64,000 nt of DNA from Amorphochlora amoebiformis (Eukaryota; Cercozoa; Chlorarachniophyceae): positions 930,001-994,000 of the forward strand of contig BAAHQB010000013.1 of assembly GCA_054601695.1 (NCBI GenBank), given 5' to 3'. The position numbers were made by a program, and so were the translations under genes. Every line of letters begins with the position of its first letter. The stretch's first letter is position 1. The notes under the pieces are model-generated. The model was not told the origin of the DNA, did not search any database, and saw nothing but the letters and a program-made list of their open reading frames with translations. Positions 30,368 to 62,385 of the stretch are shown here, in pieces.

Positions 30368-30934
30368 GGATATACTACAAATGTATACACATCCAATATT
30401 TTCGAATATCGATGTATACTTGGAGCTCACGCAGAATTGTACAGATTGAACCGGACAAATTTCATTCCTAAAGTTCAACCGATAACCATAAATAAAATAA
30501 AATCATAAATAGGATACCATTGATGTACTTCGGGAGAATGAGATCGACGATGACGACATCCTAGATCTTTCCAAGAAGGATCTCAAGGACCTAGGGATAA
30601 AGATGGCACAGGTTTGTTCTAGCATGCATACATCATATTGCATGGATGAGGGTCATACCGCATGTGGGTATATGTAGGTTTCTTTCATTTGAAAACATAA
30701 TTTTTATGTAGTAATAATACATGGGTTATGCAGACATCCACAGTATATCTAGTATATATGTATATATATTATATTATATATATATTATACGTATATGGTA
30801 AGATATCTAGATATATGTGTATAAATGTAAGATATATATATATATATATGTATATATAGATATGTACATGCATATGTATATATTATACATAGGTGGTGCG
30901 TATTCTCAAAGCTGCAAACTCGTTTTCAAGCTAG
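10288..30934 (+). CDS. ABCF (GCN20-type) ATPase with C-terminal coiled coil and SAM-like domain, 38 exons
   Basis: Exons: 10288-10368, 10468-10557, 10611-10725, 10813-10904, 11099-11181, 11740-11827, 12588-12668, 13017-13100, 13994-14026, 15040-15105, 15905-15994, 16342-16427, 17278-17365, 17637-17718, 18021-18058, 18850-18902, 19214-19269, 19429-19475, 19729-19791, 20450-20505, 21080-21120, 21835-21890, 22330-22374, 23347-23391, 24244-24307, 24468-24518, 24679-24737, 25389-25439, 25672-25706, 26224-26275, 26809-26839, 27641-27681, 28078-28119, 28817-28864, 29355-29396, 30006-30083, 30513-30611, 30893-30934. They total 2394 nt (797 residues), with all phases consistent. Two ATP-binding cassettes are visible: Walker A GRNGIGKTT (about 93-101) and GVNGCGKST (about 414-422); signatures LSGGW (215-219) and LSGGQ (502-506); DEPTNHLD at 239 and 526; H-loops SHD at 268 and 555. 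There are no membrane segments. ABCF proteins act on ribosomes in the cytosol (GCN20/ABCF3 type regulate translation). The N-terminus is Lys/Gly-rich. After residue about 605 follows a Lys/Glu coiled coil, then a SAM-like end (751-797). Confidence 0.93.
14509..14535 (+). pseudogene. Strongly decayed copy of ABCF exon 10 start
   Basis: After a TTTTTTCTAG acceptor the sequence reads ATAGCCTGGCTAGA, matching GTAACTTGGCTAGA at the start of exon 10 (15040), and then diverges. It is the more degraded of two copies upstream of that exon. Confidence 0.5.
14820..14942 (+). pseudogene. Decayed copy of ABCF exon 10 with its upstream intron
   Basis: A TTTATAG acceptor at 14884 is followed by about 58 nt that differ from exon 10 (15040-15105) at only about five places. 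The frame is still open ([19 protein letters not shown]), but the copy stops before the H-loop histidine and has no donor. About 60 nt of intron upstream of the acceptor are also copied (compare 14820-14884 with 14972-15039). If spliced in, it would break the ABC domain. Confidence 0.8.
15631..15676 (+). pseudogene. Decayed copy of ABCF exon 11 start
   Basis: ACATGCTTGAACAATATCTC and the bases after it match the first 45 nt of exon 11 (15905) with about six changes, including the preceding CATATACT intron end. The acceptor has changed from CTAG to TGAG, and the copy runs out into CA/TA repeats after the GAGAA of the HIEN codons. Confidence 0.75.
18091..18158 (-). other. tRNA-Gln-like relic (anticodon-arm TTG) in ABCF intron 15
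   Basis: On the minus strand TAGTTTAGCGG fits a polymerase III A box. A perfect 5-bp anticodon stem (ACGGA/TCCGT) encloses CTTTGAC, which would place TTG as anticodon. TTCGATTCC resembles a B box. The T stem and acceptor stem do not pair, so this is not an intact tRNA gene; a tRNA pseudogene or tRNA-derived retroelement fragment is likely. Confidence 0.35.
19961..19988 (+). pseudogene. Decayed copy of ABCF exon 19 end
   Basis: GATGAAGTTCCTTCAACACA and the following AGTTTATG resemble the 3' end of exon 19 (GTCGAGTTCCTACAGCACAAGTTTAAG before the donor at 19792, split here for comparison). The donor GT is lost. This copy lies downstream of its parent and carries only the exon's 3' part. Confidence 0.65.
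20520..20875. repeat. C/T-rich tract in ABCF intron 20
   Basis: Irregular CTCTCT/TTTCTC sequence of about 350 bases between exons 20 and 21. In the transcript it is a very long pyrimidine tract. The Leu/Ser-rich frames through it are not proteins. Confidence 0.9.
21476..21499 (+). pseudogene. Decayed copy of ABCF exon 22 start (Q-loop side of LSGGQ)
   Basis: CATAG then GTCAAGAGTCCCCTGTCATG parallels TTTAG then GTCAGAAATCCCGTGTTTCG at exon 22 (21835). It would encode GQESPVMF in place of GQKSRVSF. It carries the acceptor and exon 5' part only, then turns into (TA)n. Confidence 0.65.
21947..22346 (+). repeat. Near-perfect 190-bp tandem intron duplication ending in exon 23
   Basis: The block at about 21947-22137 recurs at about 22157-22346 (offset 210 bp). 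Over the roughly 170 bp of non-repetitive intron I see no difference, including the ATATGCAG acceptor. The two copies diverge within the exon: the first has GTTATGAATGAGCTACAAAC, the second the functional GTTATGGATGAGCCTACAAA that encodes [10 protein letters not shown]. Confidence 0.9.
22120..22150 (+). pseudogene. Frameshifted copy of ABCF exon 23 (Walker B 2)
   Basis: Within the upstream unit of the 190-bp duplication, the exon copy has a G-to-A change turning the Walker B aspartate codon to Asn and lacks one C (GAGCTAC for GAGCCTAC), which shifts the frame. The remaining exon and its donor are absent. The acceptor is intact and identical to the functional one, so it is a competing splice acceptor. 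Confidence 0.85.
23794..23940 (+). pseudogene. Two decayed copies of ABCF exon 25 start (H-loop 2)
   Basis: At 23919, ACTAG is followed by GTTTCCTACCACCAACTTCT, close to GTTTCCCATGACCAATACTT in exon 25 (24244). The intron bases before it (AAACTAG) are shared. At 23794 a further copy reads GTTTTCAACGACTCATACTT followed by CCTA. Both stop before the exon's middle and have no donor. They are two separate upstream copies of the same exon edge. Confidence 0.7.
24641..24678 (+). promoter_or_regulatory. Telomere-like CCCTAA tract forming the 3' splice site of exon 27
   Basis: ATCTAACCCTAATCCG leads to TCCTAACCCTAG directly before exon 27 (24679). The tract supplies CTAAC, which fits a branch-point motif, and the terminal CCCTAG is the acceptor. 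A second CCCTAA-rich tract lies at 25583-25626 in the next intron. Use as a branch site is inferred. Confidence 0.5.
26279..26640. repeat. C/T-rich tract in ABCF intron 30
   Basis: About 340 bases of CTCTCTTTCTCC sequence directly after the exon 30 donor, with a (TG)n run at 26553-26583. It is again pyrimidine-rich in the transcript. Confidence 0.9.
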
Positions 30935-31129
30935 ATTCTGCGATACCTAGGCTAAGCTGATATGCACTCGACAGCTGCTCGTGAAATTGATAGTCTGGAC
31001 AGACAGTATGTAAGCGTGCCTAGTTGGCATTGGAAACTGACTATGGCTTGAAAGAAGCATTGAAGTTTCGATTTAAACGCGATCAACGGGCTCTAATTTA
31101 TCTAGTAAATCTCAGGATTACTCAGCGAA

Positions 31130-31180
<51 letters not shown>

Positions 31181-32148
31181 TATACATACGTGCGTATACG
31201 TATGTCGGAAAACTAGTATAGTACGACGATGGCGTAGCCTCGATCATCGACGGTGGTCACTAAGATTAATTACATGTTGACCATAGCATGCAAGGCTAAG
31301 GCGTATGTAAACTGCAACTTTAGATATCTATAGTAGATACGTACGTATACGTATGATGTGATGCGTACACGTATCGTGTGATGCATATGAATATGAAAAC
31401 CGATTATCGTGACCCACGTCTAGTACGTACGTATCCTCATGATTTTAGGACAGTGCGTATCACTAGTATCATTCATACGTAGGGCGTATGTACACGTTCC
31501 TAAACTGCAACTTTAGATATCTATAGTAGATACGTACGTATACGTATGGTGTGATGCGTACACGTATCGTGTGATGCATATGAATATGAAAACCGATTAT
31601 CGTGACCCACGTCTAGTACGTACGTATCCTCATGATTTTAGGACAGTGCGTATCACTAGTATCATTCATACGTACAAGTATACCTGTTGTGTATACGTAT
31701 ACATGGCATGATATTGCCCCGGGAATGTGTAGACTAGAATGTTTTACATATTCAAGACCCAGGCCTGTAAGCTCGAGAGCTACCGCAATCATACGTATAC
31801 GCCGCATATGTGGTATGTATACCTTTACATGTACGTGTCTAGGTTTCTAGAGGTATACTACGGTGATGCGACTGAATTCATGAATTATATATAAGGAAGT
31901 TAATGGCCTCAAGGCCGCAGGCTTGTGGTAGCATATAAACCACCACTAGATGTATCCCAGGGATGCTCGGCCAGTGAATTTATCATTGTCAAATTCATAA
32001 ATTTGTCATTAGTTAAGTTATTTTTTCCTATGATGATAAGGGTGAAGAGTAAACTTTGATTTCAATATTGACTTATATTTTCATAGGCTAAGAGAGGTGG
32101 TGATTGCTATATGTATCATTCCTAGAATTCCAGTTAAGTACAGGCTTG
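30935..32148. repeat. ABCF 3' flank with 170-bp direct repeats
   Basis: The sequence after the ABCF stop is mostly non-repetitive in base composition, but a block of about 170 bp at 31311-31480 recurs at 31503-31672 with one visible change (GTATGATGTG versus GTATGGTGTG). It is dense in ACGTACGT-type and CTAG-type short palindromes. No supported exon is present; a 65-codon open frame at 31024 runs into a TA tract. It separates the convergent ABCF gene and the small membrane-protein gene. Confidence 0.75.
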
Positions 32149-36114
<3,966 letters not shown>

Positions 36115-36437
36115 ATGGATTTTCGCATATTTTGGGGTTTCTCGAGACTATGAAGGATTTTTGTTCGATCAGGGTATCAAAGGTTAGATCCTATTTGTTG
36201 AAGGCTGTGGAATGGGTTTATTGGGGCCAGGATGCGCGGAAATGTCTTACGTTTGGCATCAGGGTCAGGATCGGTGGCCATCGCCGATATTTTATGAATT
36301 CTTGGATATCAAATCTTAGATATGTAAGATAGGTCCCTAAGCATAATAATGTAACTTTTAACTTAGATATGCAAGATATCTAATGTAAGAAATACCTGCA
36401 CAATCCCGGGACATCGTGAATCTTCCCGCAACACGCG
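36115..36437. promoter_or_regulatory. Shared head-to-head promoter region, membrane protein / NudC
   Basis: This is 323 bp between the two opposed start codons. It has no TA microsatellite. A short repeat TTAGATATG(T/C)AAGATA occurs twice (about 36315-36330 and 36363-36378). The promoter role is inferred from position only. Confidence 0.45.
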
Positions 36438-37502
36438 ATGTCCAAGGCTTTTGACGATCAGCTGGAGAAGGTCTACCAGGGCCACTCGGGCATCGGTCAG
36501 GAGCTAACGTTCATTCAGACAGTATTTGGCTTTCTTCGGAGGAGAAAAGGCTTTTTTTCAAACGATGCGCAAGCGCGAAAAGTGCTGAAAATGGCCAAAA
36601 TGCACGTTGAACGCTCGAAACTTGACAGCAAGAAGACCAAAAAGGTTAATGTATAACCCCCCCGAACGCGTGTATGGGCGCTAATCGATATGGAACGTGC
36701 GGCAGGCAAAGACAGAGCCGGCGCCGAAGCCGGTGGAGGAGGCCAAGACGGAGCCGAAACAAACTGAAGACAATAATGAACCACAGCCAACGGTATCTAC
36801 AGACGGTCGTAAAGAGGCGTGGGTGCAACCCAAGAAGGAGGATGAGAAGGAGGAAGATGAGGATGACGACGACGATGACAAAGATAGACCCCTTGGAAAC
36901 GGTGGCCGCACTGAGAGGTATTATTCTTTACTCAGTGCCTGTGCAGATGATATTTAACTCCGGAGATATTCAAAAGAATATCTGACTTGGGTTGAAAATA
37001 TAGGTATCTCTGGACACAGACCCTTAAGGAGCTCACAGTTCATGTGTGGCTCCCTGAAGGCGTGCAGCGTTCTAGGGATCTGTCAGTAACAATGAACCGC
37101 AAGGGGATCAAGGTGCAGATGAAAGCCGACAAGAAGGATATTATCGCTGGAGAGTGGCAGGAGCCAATCATTACCGATGATACCACTTGGGTTATAGGTA
37201 AGATGTGCTAATGATAAATTGAAATCGTATGGAATCACTCATTCATACCACTCAGATGAGAACGAGGGCAAGAAGTCGCTCACACTATACATCCAGAAGC
37301 AAAACCAGATGACTTGGTGGAAGGTATGTTAGCTGTGAAAAGGTTTCTCCCAGACCCTGAAGTGTACAACAGGCCGTCCTGAAAGGGGACCCGGAGATTG
37401 ATACTAAGAAAGTCAAGCCGGAGGAGTCGAAGATTTCTGACTTGGTCTGTGAAAATGAATATACATACACACACATATATATATATATATTCATATACAC
37501 AC

Positions 37503-37540
<38 letters not shown>

Positions 37541-37809
37541 GTATATCTGTATTAGAAAAAAGATATATGTATGTATATGTATTATATTTCTATGCTAAAG
37601 ATATATAGTACAATGTACGTATTTTCAAGGAATTAGATTTAATTTGTGAGTTCATAAATTGTCAATTGTTTTAAAATATATTGCTTCGGTTAATATCATA
37701 TGTAACATGTAAAAATAATATTTACAAATAAATAAATAATTCACAAGTATATACAAATATAATATATTCTTCTACATTTATATATTATAATATTAAATAT
37801 ACACATATA

Positions 37810-37848
<39 letters not shown>

Positions 37849-37975
37849 TGTGTGTGTGTATATAATATATATATATATACCGCAATAGAAAACAATGCAT
37901 ACATGTAAGTGTGTATGTATTTGTGTCTACATCACACATGACACATATATGTATGTGTGTACATATGTATGTGTG

Positions 37976-38022
<47 letters not shown>

Positions 38023-38134
38023 GTATATTTAAATATATATGTGTGTTCATATATATATATATATATATATATAGCATCATATATATATATATTATTTATG
38101 TTCACATCATATATATATATATATATACACATAT

Positions 38135-38168
<34 letters not shown>

Positions 38169-38201
38169 GTATTTATACATATGTATAAAAACATACATAT
38201 G

Positions 38202-38251
<50 letters not shown>

Positions 38252-39111
38252 TATCATGTAATATATATACATATATATATATATATACATACATAAATAT
38301 ACATATAGTAGAGTATATATTTATATATATATATATTATAAATTTTATATTCATATAATAGATATATATATATACATGTATATATATATATATATATATA
38401 TTATGTTCTCATGTGTGTGTGCAAAGAAATTACATTTATGTATATTAATGTAAGCAAATATTTATACATTTATTTATTTTAGAGTGTTAAGTAGATAAAT
38501 ATACACATAATACAACGTTGCGAATGTGAAATTATAAGCTTAAGTATAGGCATGTAATATATACATATCCAAAGGTGCCTTATTTACGCAGTATATATGT
38601 TAATATATATTTACTCATGTATGTATGTATATAGATATATCTATACATATATGTATATGTTTACATATGAATATACATACATTTATGTACGATATACGCA
38701 TATTTGTTTACGTATGTATGAAAAATGTATATACCTACATACCATATATATATATATATAGATATATCTTTACATATATATATATATATATATTTATTTA
38801 TTTATACGCATAAATATGTATGTATACATACATATTTTTAAAAGTTTAAATTATGAATACGTAATAGAACATACAACAAATACATATATACATACATATA
38901 TATTAATATGTAATGTATGGAATATGTATATATGTTGCACATAAGTAACTGTACTACAATGTAGTAACATACATGTATATAATATATATATATATATATG
39001 TAAACATACATAAATAGTATATTACATCAAAAAAATGTAATTAATGTATGTTTGTACTGCACGATTGTAACTTGTTTTACTAACTTTTTACTGGAACTAA
39101 TTTTATACATA

Positions 39112-39142
<31 letters not shown>

Positions 39143-39541
39143 CATACTATATAAAATATATATGTATATAAATATATATGTATACATATCAAATGTATAC
39201 ATGCATATATAAACACAGATGTATTTGTACATACATACATATATATATATATATACATACACACATAAATAAATAGATGTATATATATACATTTACAATA
39301 TATTTATATGTACATATATAGTATATGTATATGTATATATATATATATATACATAACTATATTATTTGTATATCTGTATGTATGTATCAATATGTGTAAA
39401 ATATATGCACGTGTAAATCAAAATAGAATATATATATATATATATTTACATACATATATATATATATATATATTTACACAATATTCTGTAAATACATTTA
39501 CATGTTCGTATTAAAAAACCTACGTGCTATATATGTTCATA

Positions 39542-39605
<64 letters not shown>

Positions 39606-39695
39606 AGTATAAATATATACACAATATATGCATATATATATAGATACATATATATGTGTATGTATAGAATACCTACACATTATATATGTGTGTAT

Positions 39696-39741
<46 letters not shown>

Positions 39742-39816
39742 ATTGGTATATATGCATACATACATGTACACACACATATATATTATATGCATATATATGT
39801 ACATATATACACACAC

Positions 39817-39850
<34 letters not shown>

Positions 39851-40123
39851 TATGTGTACGTATATGTTCATATATTTACATGCATACAACAGACTGGCGA
39901 GACCCGAGGCATGGTAGAGAAGATGATGTTCGATCAAAACCAGAAGCGGATGGGCAAGCCTACCAGCGACGAGATGCGCAAGAAGGATATGCTCAAGAAA
40001 TTCATGGCTCAGGTGTGTCCCATTGAGAGAGTCAAAATCCCGACGTCGAACAAGTACATAGTGAATAATGTTTCCCTCTTACAGCACCCGGAGATGGACT
40101 TCAGCAAAGCGAAAGTGATGTAA
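36438..40123 (+). CDS. NUDC: NudC nuclear distribution protein, 303 residues, 7 exons
   Basis: Exons: 36438-36644, 36706-36917, 37004-37197, 37256-37323, 37373-37444, 39893-40012, 40085-40123 (912 nt). NudC is a cytosolic cochaperone of Hsp90 linked to dynein/Lis1 and nuclear movement (family knowledge). The N-terminal part has the [11 protein letters not shown] block at about residues 31-41. Next come a Pro/Glu/Lys linker and an acidic run of about 16 residues (114-129). The CS domain starts with [17 protein letters not shown] (141) and includes [17 protein letters not shown] and the [15 protein letters not shown] edge. The C-terminal NudC helix ([20 protein letters not shown]) and the ending [12 protein letters not shown] are typical. 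Length is close to the animal proteins. Introns are 50-90 nt except intron 5 (2448 nt), which is full of TA repeats. Confidence 0.97.
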
Positions 40124-41262
40124 AAACTTAAGGTTACTCTAGGAATGCTCGTGGAATCCACAGCCGCCGGAATGCAGCAGAGTCAGCGGCTGGAATTACT
40201 ATCGGAACTAGTCCGAGTCCATGACCATCACATCTTTGTTTTCATGGGTTACAACATTAATGATATCGATCGCGCTGATTTACTACAATGGTATCTAATT
40301 GAACCAGAACACACTGTAAATCTAGACTATACTCTAGATCCTTTAGTACTACCTAGCTACTAGAACTAGTACCTAGAGTACTCGCCTCACTTCAGTATGT
40401 AATCTAGGTAATGGACGTGTAGCTACTAGCTAGTTATCAGGATCGTGCATAATAGCTATAGAAATTTGCATTTTAACTAGTTTAAGTGCGAATTCACCGC
40501 ATTTAAACGGAACTATTTTTAATTGATAATAACTTTTTGAACGGATAGTACTTCGGAGTATACTGATAGTACTTCGGAGTATACTGAGTACTGATAGATC
40601 TTTAGCTAGCTAATAGTATATTCAATGCAAACCTAGAATGAACAGAATCTGGTGCCACAAAGCCAGGAAAAAATGTGGAATGAAACACACACCATGGAGG
40701 CAGCAACAACCACAGAACGCAGTTAACAGGACAACCACCAATGGAAGCTTGTTCAACAAGGAGGATCTTGTTGAATCATTCTGCTCGTCTGATAGAGATA
40801 TAATATTATGTTTGTAATATCATGAACATGCAAATTGTGTAATATATGTAACATCATATACAAATATTAAACCAACGTTTACTATTAACATACGATCTTT
40901 TCATGTATTTTCATCTTTTTTTATGTATGTGTATTCACTAATGTACATATATATGTGTATGTAATATATATATGTATACATATATATATATATATAGTAT
41001 GTAAATATGTATGTAATTTACATACATATGTGTATGTATGTATATATATATGTATGTATGTATATATAATAATATATATATATATATCTACGTACACACA
41101 CACACACACGTATATATATATATATATATATAAATGAAATACTGTATACTTACGTTATAATATTTATATACAACTGTATATGTATATATTATATGTGTAT
41201 ATGTAAACATGTGTAGATTTTATATATGGATATGTACATACCAATATCTATACATATGTATA

Positions 41263-41311
<49 letters not shown>

Positions 41312-41362
41312 TACATGTATATATATATATATATATGTATGTATATTTATATGTATATGTTA

Positions 41363-41413
<51 letters not shown>

Positions 41414-41555
41414 TATACATATATATAGAATTGTATTATATATTTTTATATACATATATCTCTAAATATATGTACGTCTATAAATCCATATCAATATGTC
41501 CTTAGGTATATATATACATGATACTATATCTAAATTTTATACATACATACATACT

Positions 41556-41611
<56 letters not shown>

Positions 41612-41878
41612 ATACTAGAAGATACGAATCTACGTGGAAGACACTGCATATGCAAATTACATGCATAAATTATTTACATACTATACATGCATATATGCAT
41701 ATATATATATATATATGTATATATAAATACGAGACACCTTAACATACCACACAACACAGACGTATTATACACACACATACATGTATTTATATTTATAGAC
41801 GTATATCTCTATATATATATATATATAATATACATACATACACAGATGTATATATGTATACATTTATATGTATGCCTA

Positions 41879-41928
<50 letters not shown>

Positions 41929-42169
41929 TATATGTATATACATATTTTTGTATGTATCCATATTTTTATGTGCAATATGATACCATGAATTAATGTACGT
42001 ATCAAATATATTTTACATGTAATATGCATAATAGTTTGGCTAGACAAAAGTGTATACATCTCAATGTACAATACATAATCAATTTGTGTGCATATATATA
42101 TATTCATATTTATATATATAAATGTATATATATCTACACATATACATATTAAACATAATAACATGCATA

Positions 42170-42207
<38 letters not shown>

Positions 42208-42429
42208 CACACATATATATGTGTAGATTTATATATATAACAATAAATAAAAAATATATATGTATATGCGAATATTATATATATATATCTATCTATATAT
42301 ATATATATATATGTATACATATACTTATATATATACACATCCACACACACATATACACATATATGTGTATGTATGCATATATCTATCACATACATACAAA
42401 GATATGTACAGAAGCATAACGAATCATAC
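40124..42429. other. NudC 3' flank: CTAG-rich, then TA-repeat spacer
   Basis: From 40124 to about 40640 the DNA is non-repetitive and dense in CTAG (for example CTACTAGCTAGTT near 40431) with a tandem GATAGTACTTCGGAGTATACT at 40544-40584. A 72-codon open frame at 40145-40363 has no recognisable features. From about 40920 to 42429 it is (TA)n and CA-rich repeats. This is the convergent space between NudC and the esterase gene; the last exon of the esterase may be hidden here. Confidence 0.5.
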
Positions 42430-60117
<17,688 letters not shown>

Positions 60118-60237
60118 ATCGCCTCGGCGCGTCGACGCCTTTAGACCCGGAGCTTACTGGAGATCTCCGAAGAGTAACTTCGGTTTGAGCGCCGGTTTCC
60201 AAACGGCTACTACCCGACACTACCAGGGCTTTCTGTG

Positions 60238-60245
60238 GCGGGAAA
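60238..60245 (-). promoter_or_regulatory. E2F-type site
   Basis: GCGGGAAA on the plus strand is TTTCCCGC on the minus strand, a match to the E2F consensus TTTSSCGC. It is 100 bp upstream of the Trx-R2 ATG. Confidence 0.55.
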
Positions 60246-60289
60246 GCGTCTAGGTATCCGGGTGAAATCACTATAAATGATCCAATTGA

Positions 60290-60300
60290 TTTGGCGCGAA
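60290..60300 (+). promoter_or_regulatory. E2F-type site, near-palindromic
   Basis: TTTGGCGCGAA matches the E2F consensus TTTSGCGCSAA on both strands. It lies 45 bp upstream of the Trx-R2 ATG, within or beside the leader. Small-subunit ribonucleotide reductase genes are classic E2F targets in animals and plants (established knowledge), so S-phase control of this gene is a reasonable inference. Confidence 0.65.
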
Positions 60301-60344
60301 GCTGTTGTTTTCCAACGGTAGACTTTCCCTCAAAACTCGACATC

Positions 60345-62096
60345 ATGCCTGCCACTGACCTACTCAACGCACTCGGACCGAAGCTTCTAGACGGGAAGAA
60401 GACTGTGGACACCGCCAACACCCTGAAGAACACATCTGTATTGGGCATCTACTACTCGGCAAGCTGGTGCGGGCCTTGCAAGAAGTTCACACCTCTCTTG
60501 TCAGCGGTTTACGAAAAGAAGCGAGCCTTGGGAAAGGGCTTTGATTGTGTTTTCGTCTGCCGCGACACCGGGAAGAAAGGCTGGGAGAAGGAGAAGGAGT
60601 ACTACAACAAGATGCCTTTCAAGGCCATCCCATTCGAGGCTGTGAACGTCCAGAAGAAGATGCTCTCCAAGATTTTGCCCAAACCAAAAGCGATTCCGCA
60701 TCTTCAGCTCATCGATGCGGCCACCGGAGAGATAATCGAGGAAAACGCTCGTCATTCCATCATTGGGGAGGTGGATTGAATTTCGTTTATGCTTATTGAC
60801 CCTAACAGCTTGCTATCTACATTCAGGTGGACGATCTTGGACTTGGACTAGAGGACCTGCTTCGATGGGGATTCCAGATGCCTGAGGGTCCTGCTAGTAA
60901 GGGCCAGCCTAAGGTAAACTAAGCATCATTCTTACCTTCAGTATGCAACTGACTGATAAATGTTACGCAGGAATCTCCGGCAATTAAGCAAGAAGCCCCC
61001 CCCTCCAAGGAGTCTAAAGATGTTAAGAATGCCGTGGAGCCCCTGCTCAGGGAGAACCCTGACCGCTTCGTCCTATTTCCCATCCAATACACTGATATCT
61101 GGGAGATGTACAAGAAGCACGAGGCCTCGTTCTGGACTGCAGAGGAGATCGACCTCTCGGCTGACCAGAAAGACTGGGATAATATGAACAGCGACGAGCA
61201 CCACTTCATTAAGATGATTTTGGCGTTCTTCGCAGCATCGGATGGTATCGTGTTGGAGAATCTGGCGCAGCGCTTCATGGGTGAAGTGCAGATTCCTGAA
61301 GCTAGATGCTTTTACGGATTCCAGCTTGCCATGGGTAATATTGTTTTCGTTTCGGCACCGACATTCCCCACATCTAAGACATCATGTTCCTCACTACAGT
61401 CCATCTAATGTATTTCGTATTCCTATCAGAGAATATCCATTCCGAGACCTACAGTCTGCTCATCGACACATATATCAAGGACACAAAGGAGAAGATGAAG
61501 CTTTTTCGCGCGACCGAAAACTTTCCATGTGTGCAAAAGAAGGCTAAATGGGCTCTTCAGTGGATTAACAGCGGCTCCAATTTCGCTGAGCGACTCGTCG
61601 CGTTTGCCGCCGTCGAGGGTATCTTTTTCTCAGGAAGCTTCTGCGCAATCTTCTGGCTCAAGAAGAGAGGACTGATGCCCGGACTCACATTCTCCAACGA
61701 GCTCATCAGTCGAGATGAGGGCCTGCATTGCGACTTTGCGTGCTTGCTTTACTCATATCTCAACAACAAACTCGAGCAGAAGACTATATACAAGCTCATT
61801 GGCGATGCCGTCAAGATCGAGAAGGAATTCATCTGCGACGCTCTGTCGTGTTCTCTGATCGGAATGAATGCCACAATGATGTCGCAGTATATTGAGTTCT
61901 GCGCCGACCGTCTCATCGTTGCCTTGGGGTACGAGAAGCTCTATAAGACCGCCAACCCGTTCGATTGGATGGAAATGATCTCGTTGCAGGGCAAAACTAA
62001 CTTCTTCGGTACATAATTCATCCATTAAAAGCTCCCAAATTATGCTATGTGTGCGCATTTACATGTATATTTGTGTAGGTATGCACACATATTATA

Positions 62097-62136
<40 letters not shown>

Positions 62137-62151
62137 TATTTATATGGATGC

Positions 62152-62188
<37 letters not shown>

Positions 62189-62385
62189 TGTATGTATATA
62201 TGTACGTAATGTAACCTTCATACGCCGCTGCAGAGAGAAGAGTGGGAGAGTACCAAAAAAGTGGAGTAATGTCCTCCACGAAAGACAGCGGGGACCACCA
62301 TGCCTTCACTCTTGATGAGGTATGAGCCGACTTGAATCTATAATTTCATACTAACTTTCGACCTTGTTTTGAAAAGGATTTCTGA
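60345..62385 (+). CDS. Thioredoxin-like domain fused to ribonucleotide reductase small subunit (R2), 516 residues
   Basis: Exons: 60345-60770, 60827-60913, 60971-61334, 61430-62008, 62234-62319, 62377-62385 (1551 nt, phases consistent, TGA stop). Residues 1-145 form a tryparedoxin/nucleoredoxin-type fold with active site [11 protein letters not shown] (Cys42, Cys45) and the cis-proline in KAIPHL (Pro118). A linker of about 50 residues (146-197) rich in Pro/Lys/Glu follows. Residues from about 198 form a class Ia R2: iron ligands Asp262 (AASDG), Glu293 and His296 (ENIHSETY), Glu355 (AAVEG), Glu389 and His392 (DEGLHCDF); radical Tyr300; Trp215 and Asp388 for the radical path. The C-terminal FTLDEDF is the R1-binding tail. 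R2 makes the tyrosyl radical for dNTP synthesis with R1. Intron 1 starts GTGGATTGA, so its retention would give a 144-residue thioredoxin alone. Alternative: two genes, R2 starting at Met160; less likely because the frame upstream of it is open to a good splice site. Confidence 0.88.

Larger units (their letters stand above)
60118..60344. promoter_or_regulatory. Shared head-to-head promoter region, esterase / Trx-R2
   Basis: This is 227 bp between the opposed ATGs, non-repetitive and GC-rich relative to the introns. It includes two E2F-type sites (listed separately) and a CCAAT at 60282. Bidirectional use is inferred from position. Confidence 0.6.

Noticed and set aside
40145-40363. 72-codon open frame downstream of NudC
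   Set aside because: It has no splice or family evidence and lies in CTAG-rich flank with unusual composition; probably chance or 3' UTR.
60878-61034. Independent start of R2 at Met160
   Set aside because: Kept as an alternative only. The 17 codons before it are open and protein-like back to a good acceptor with a CTAAC branch motif, and they are in phase with the thioredoxin exon.
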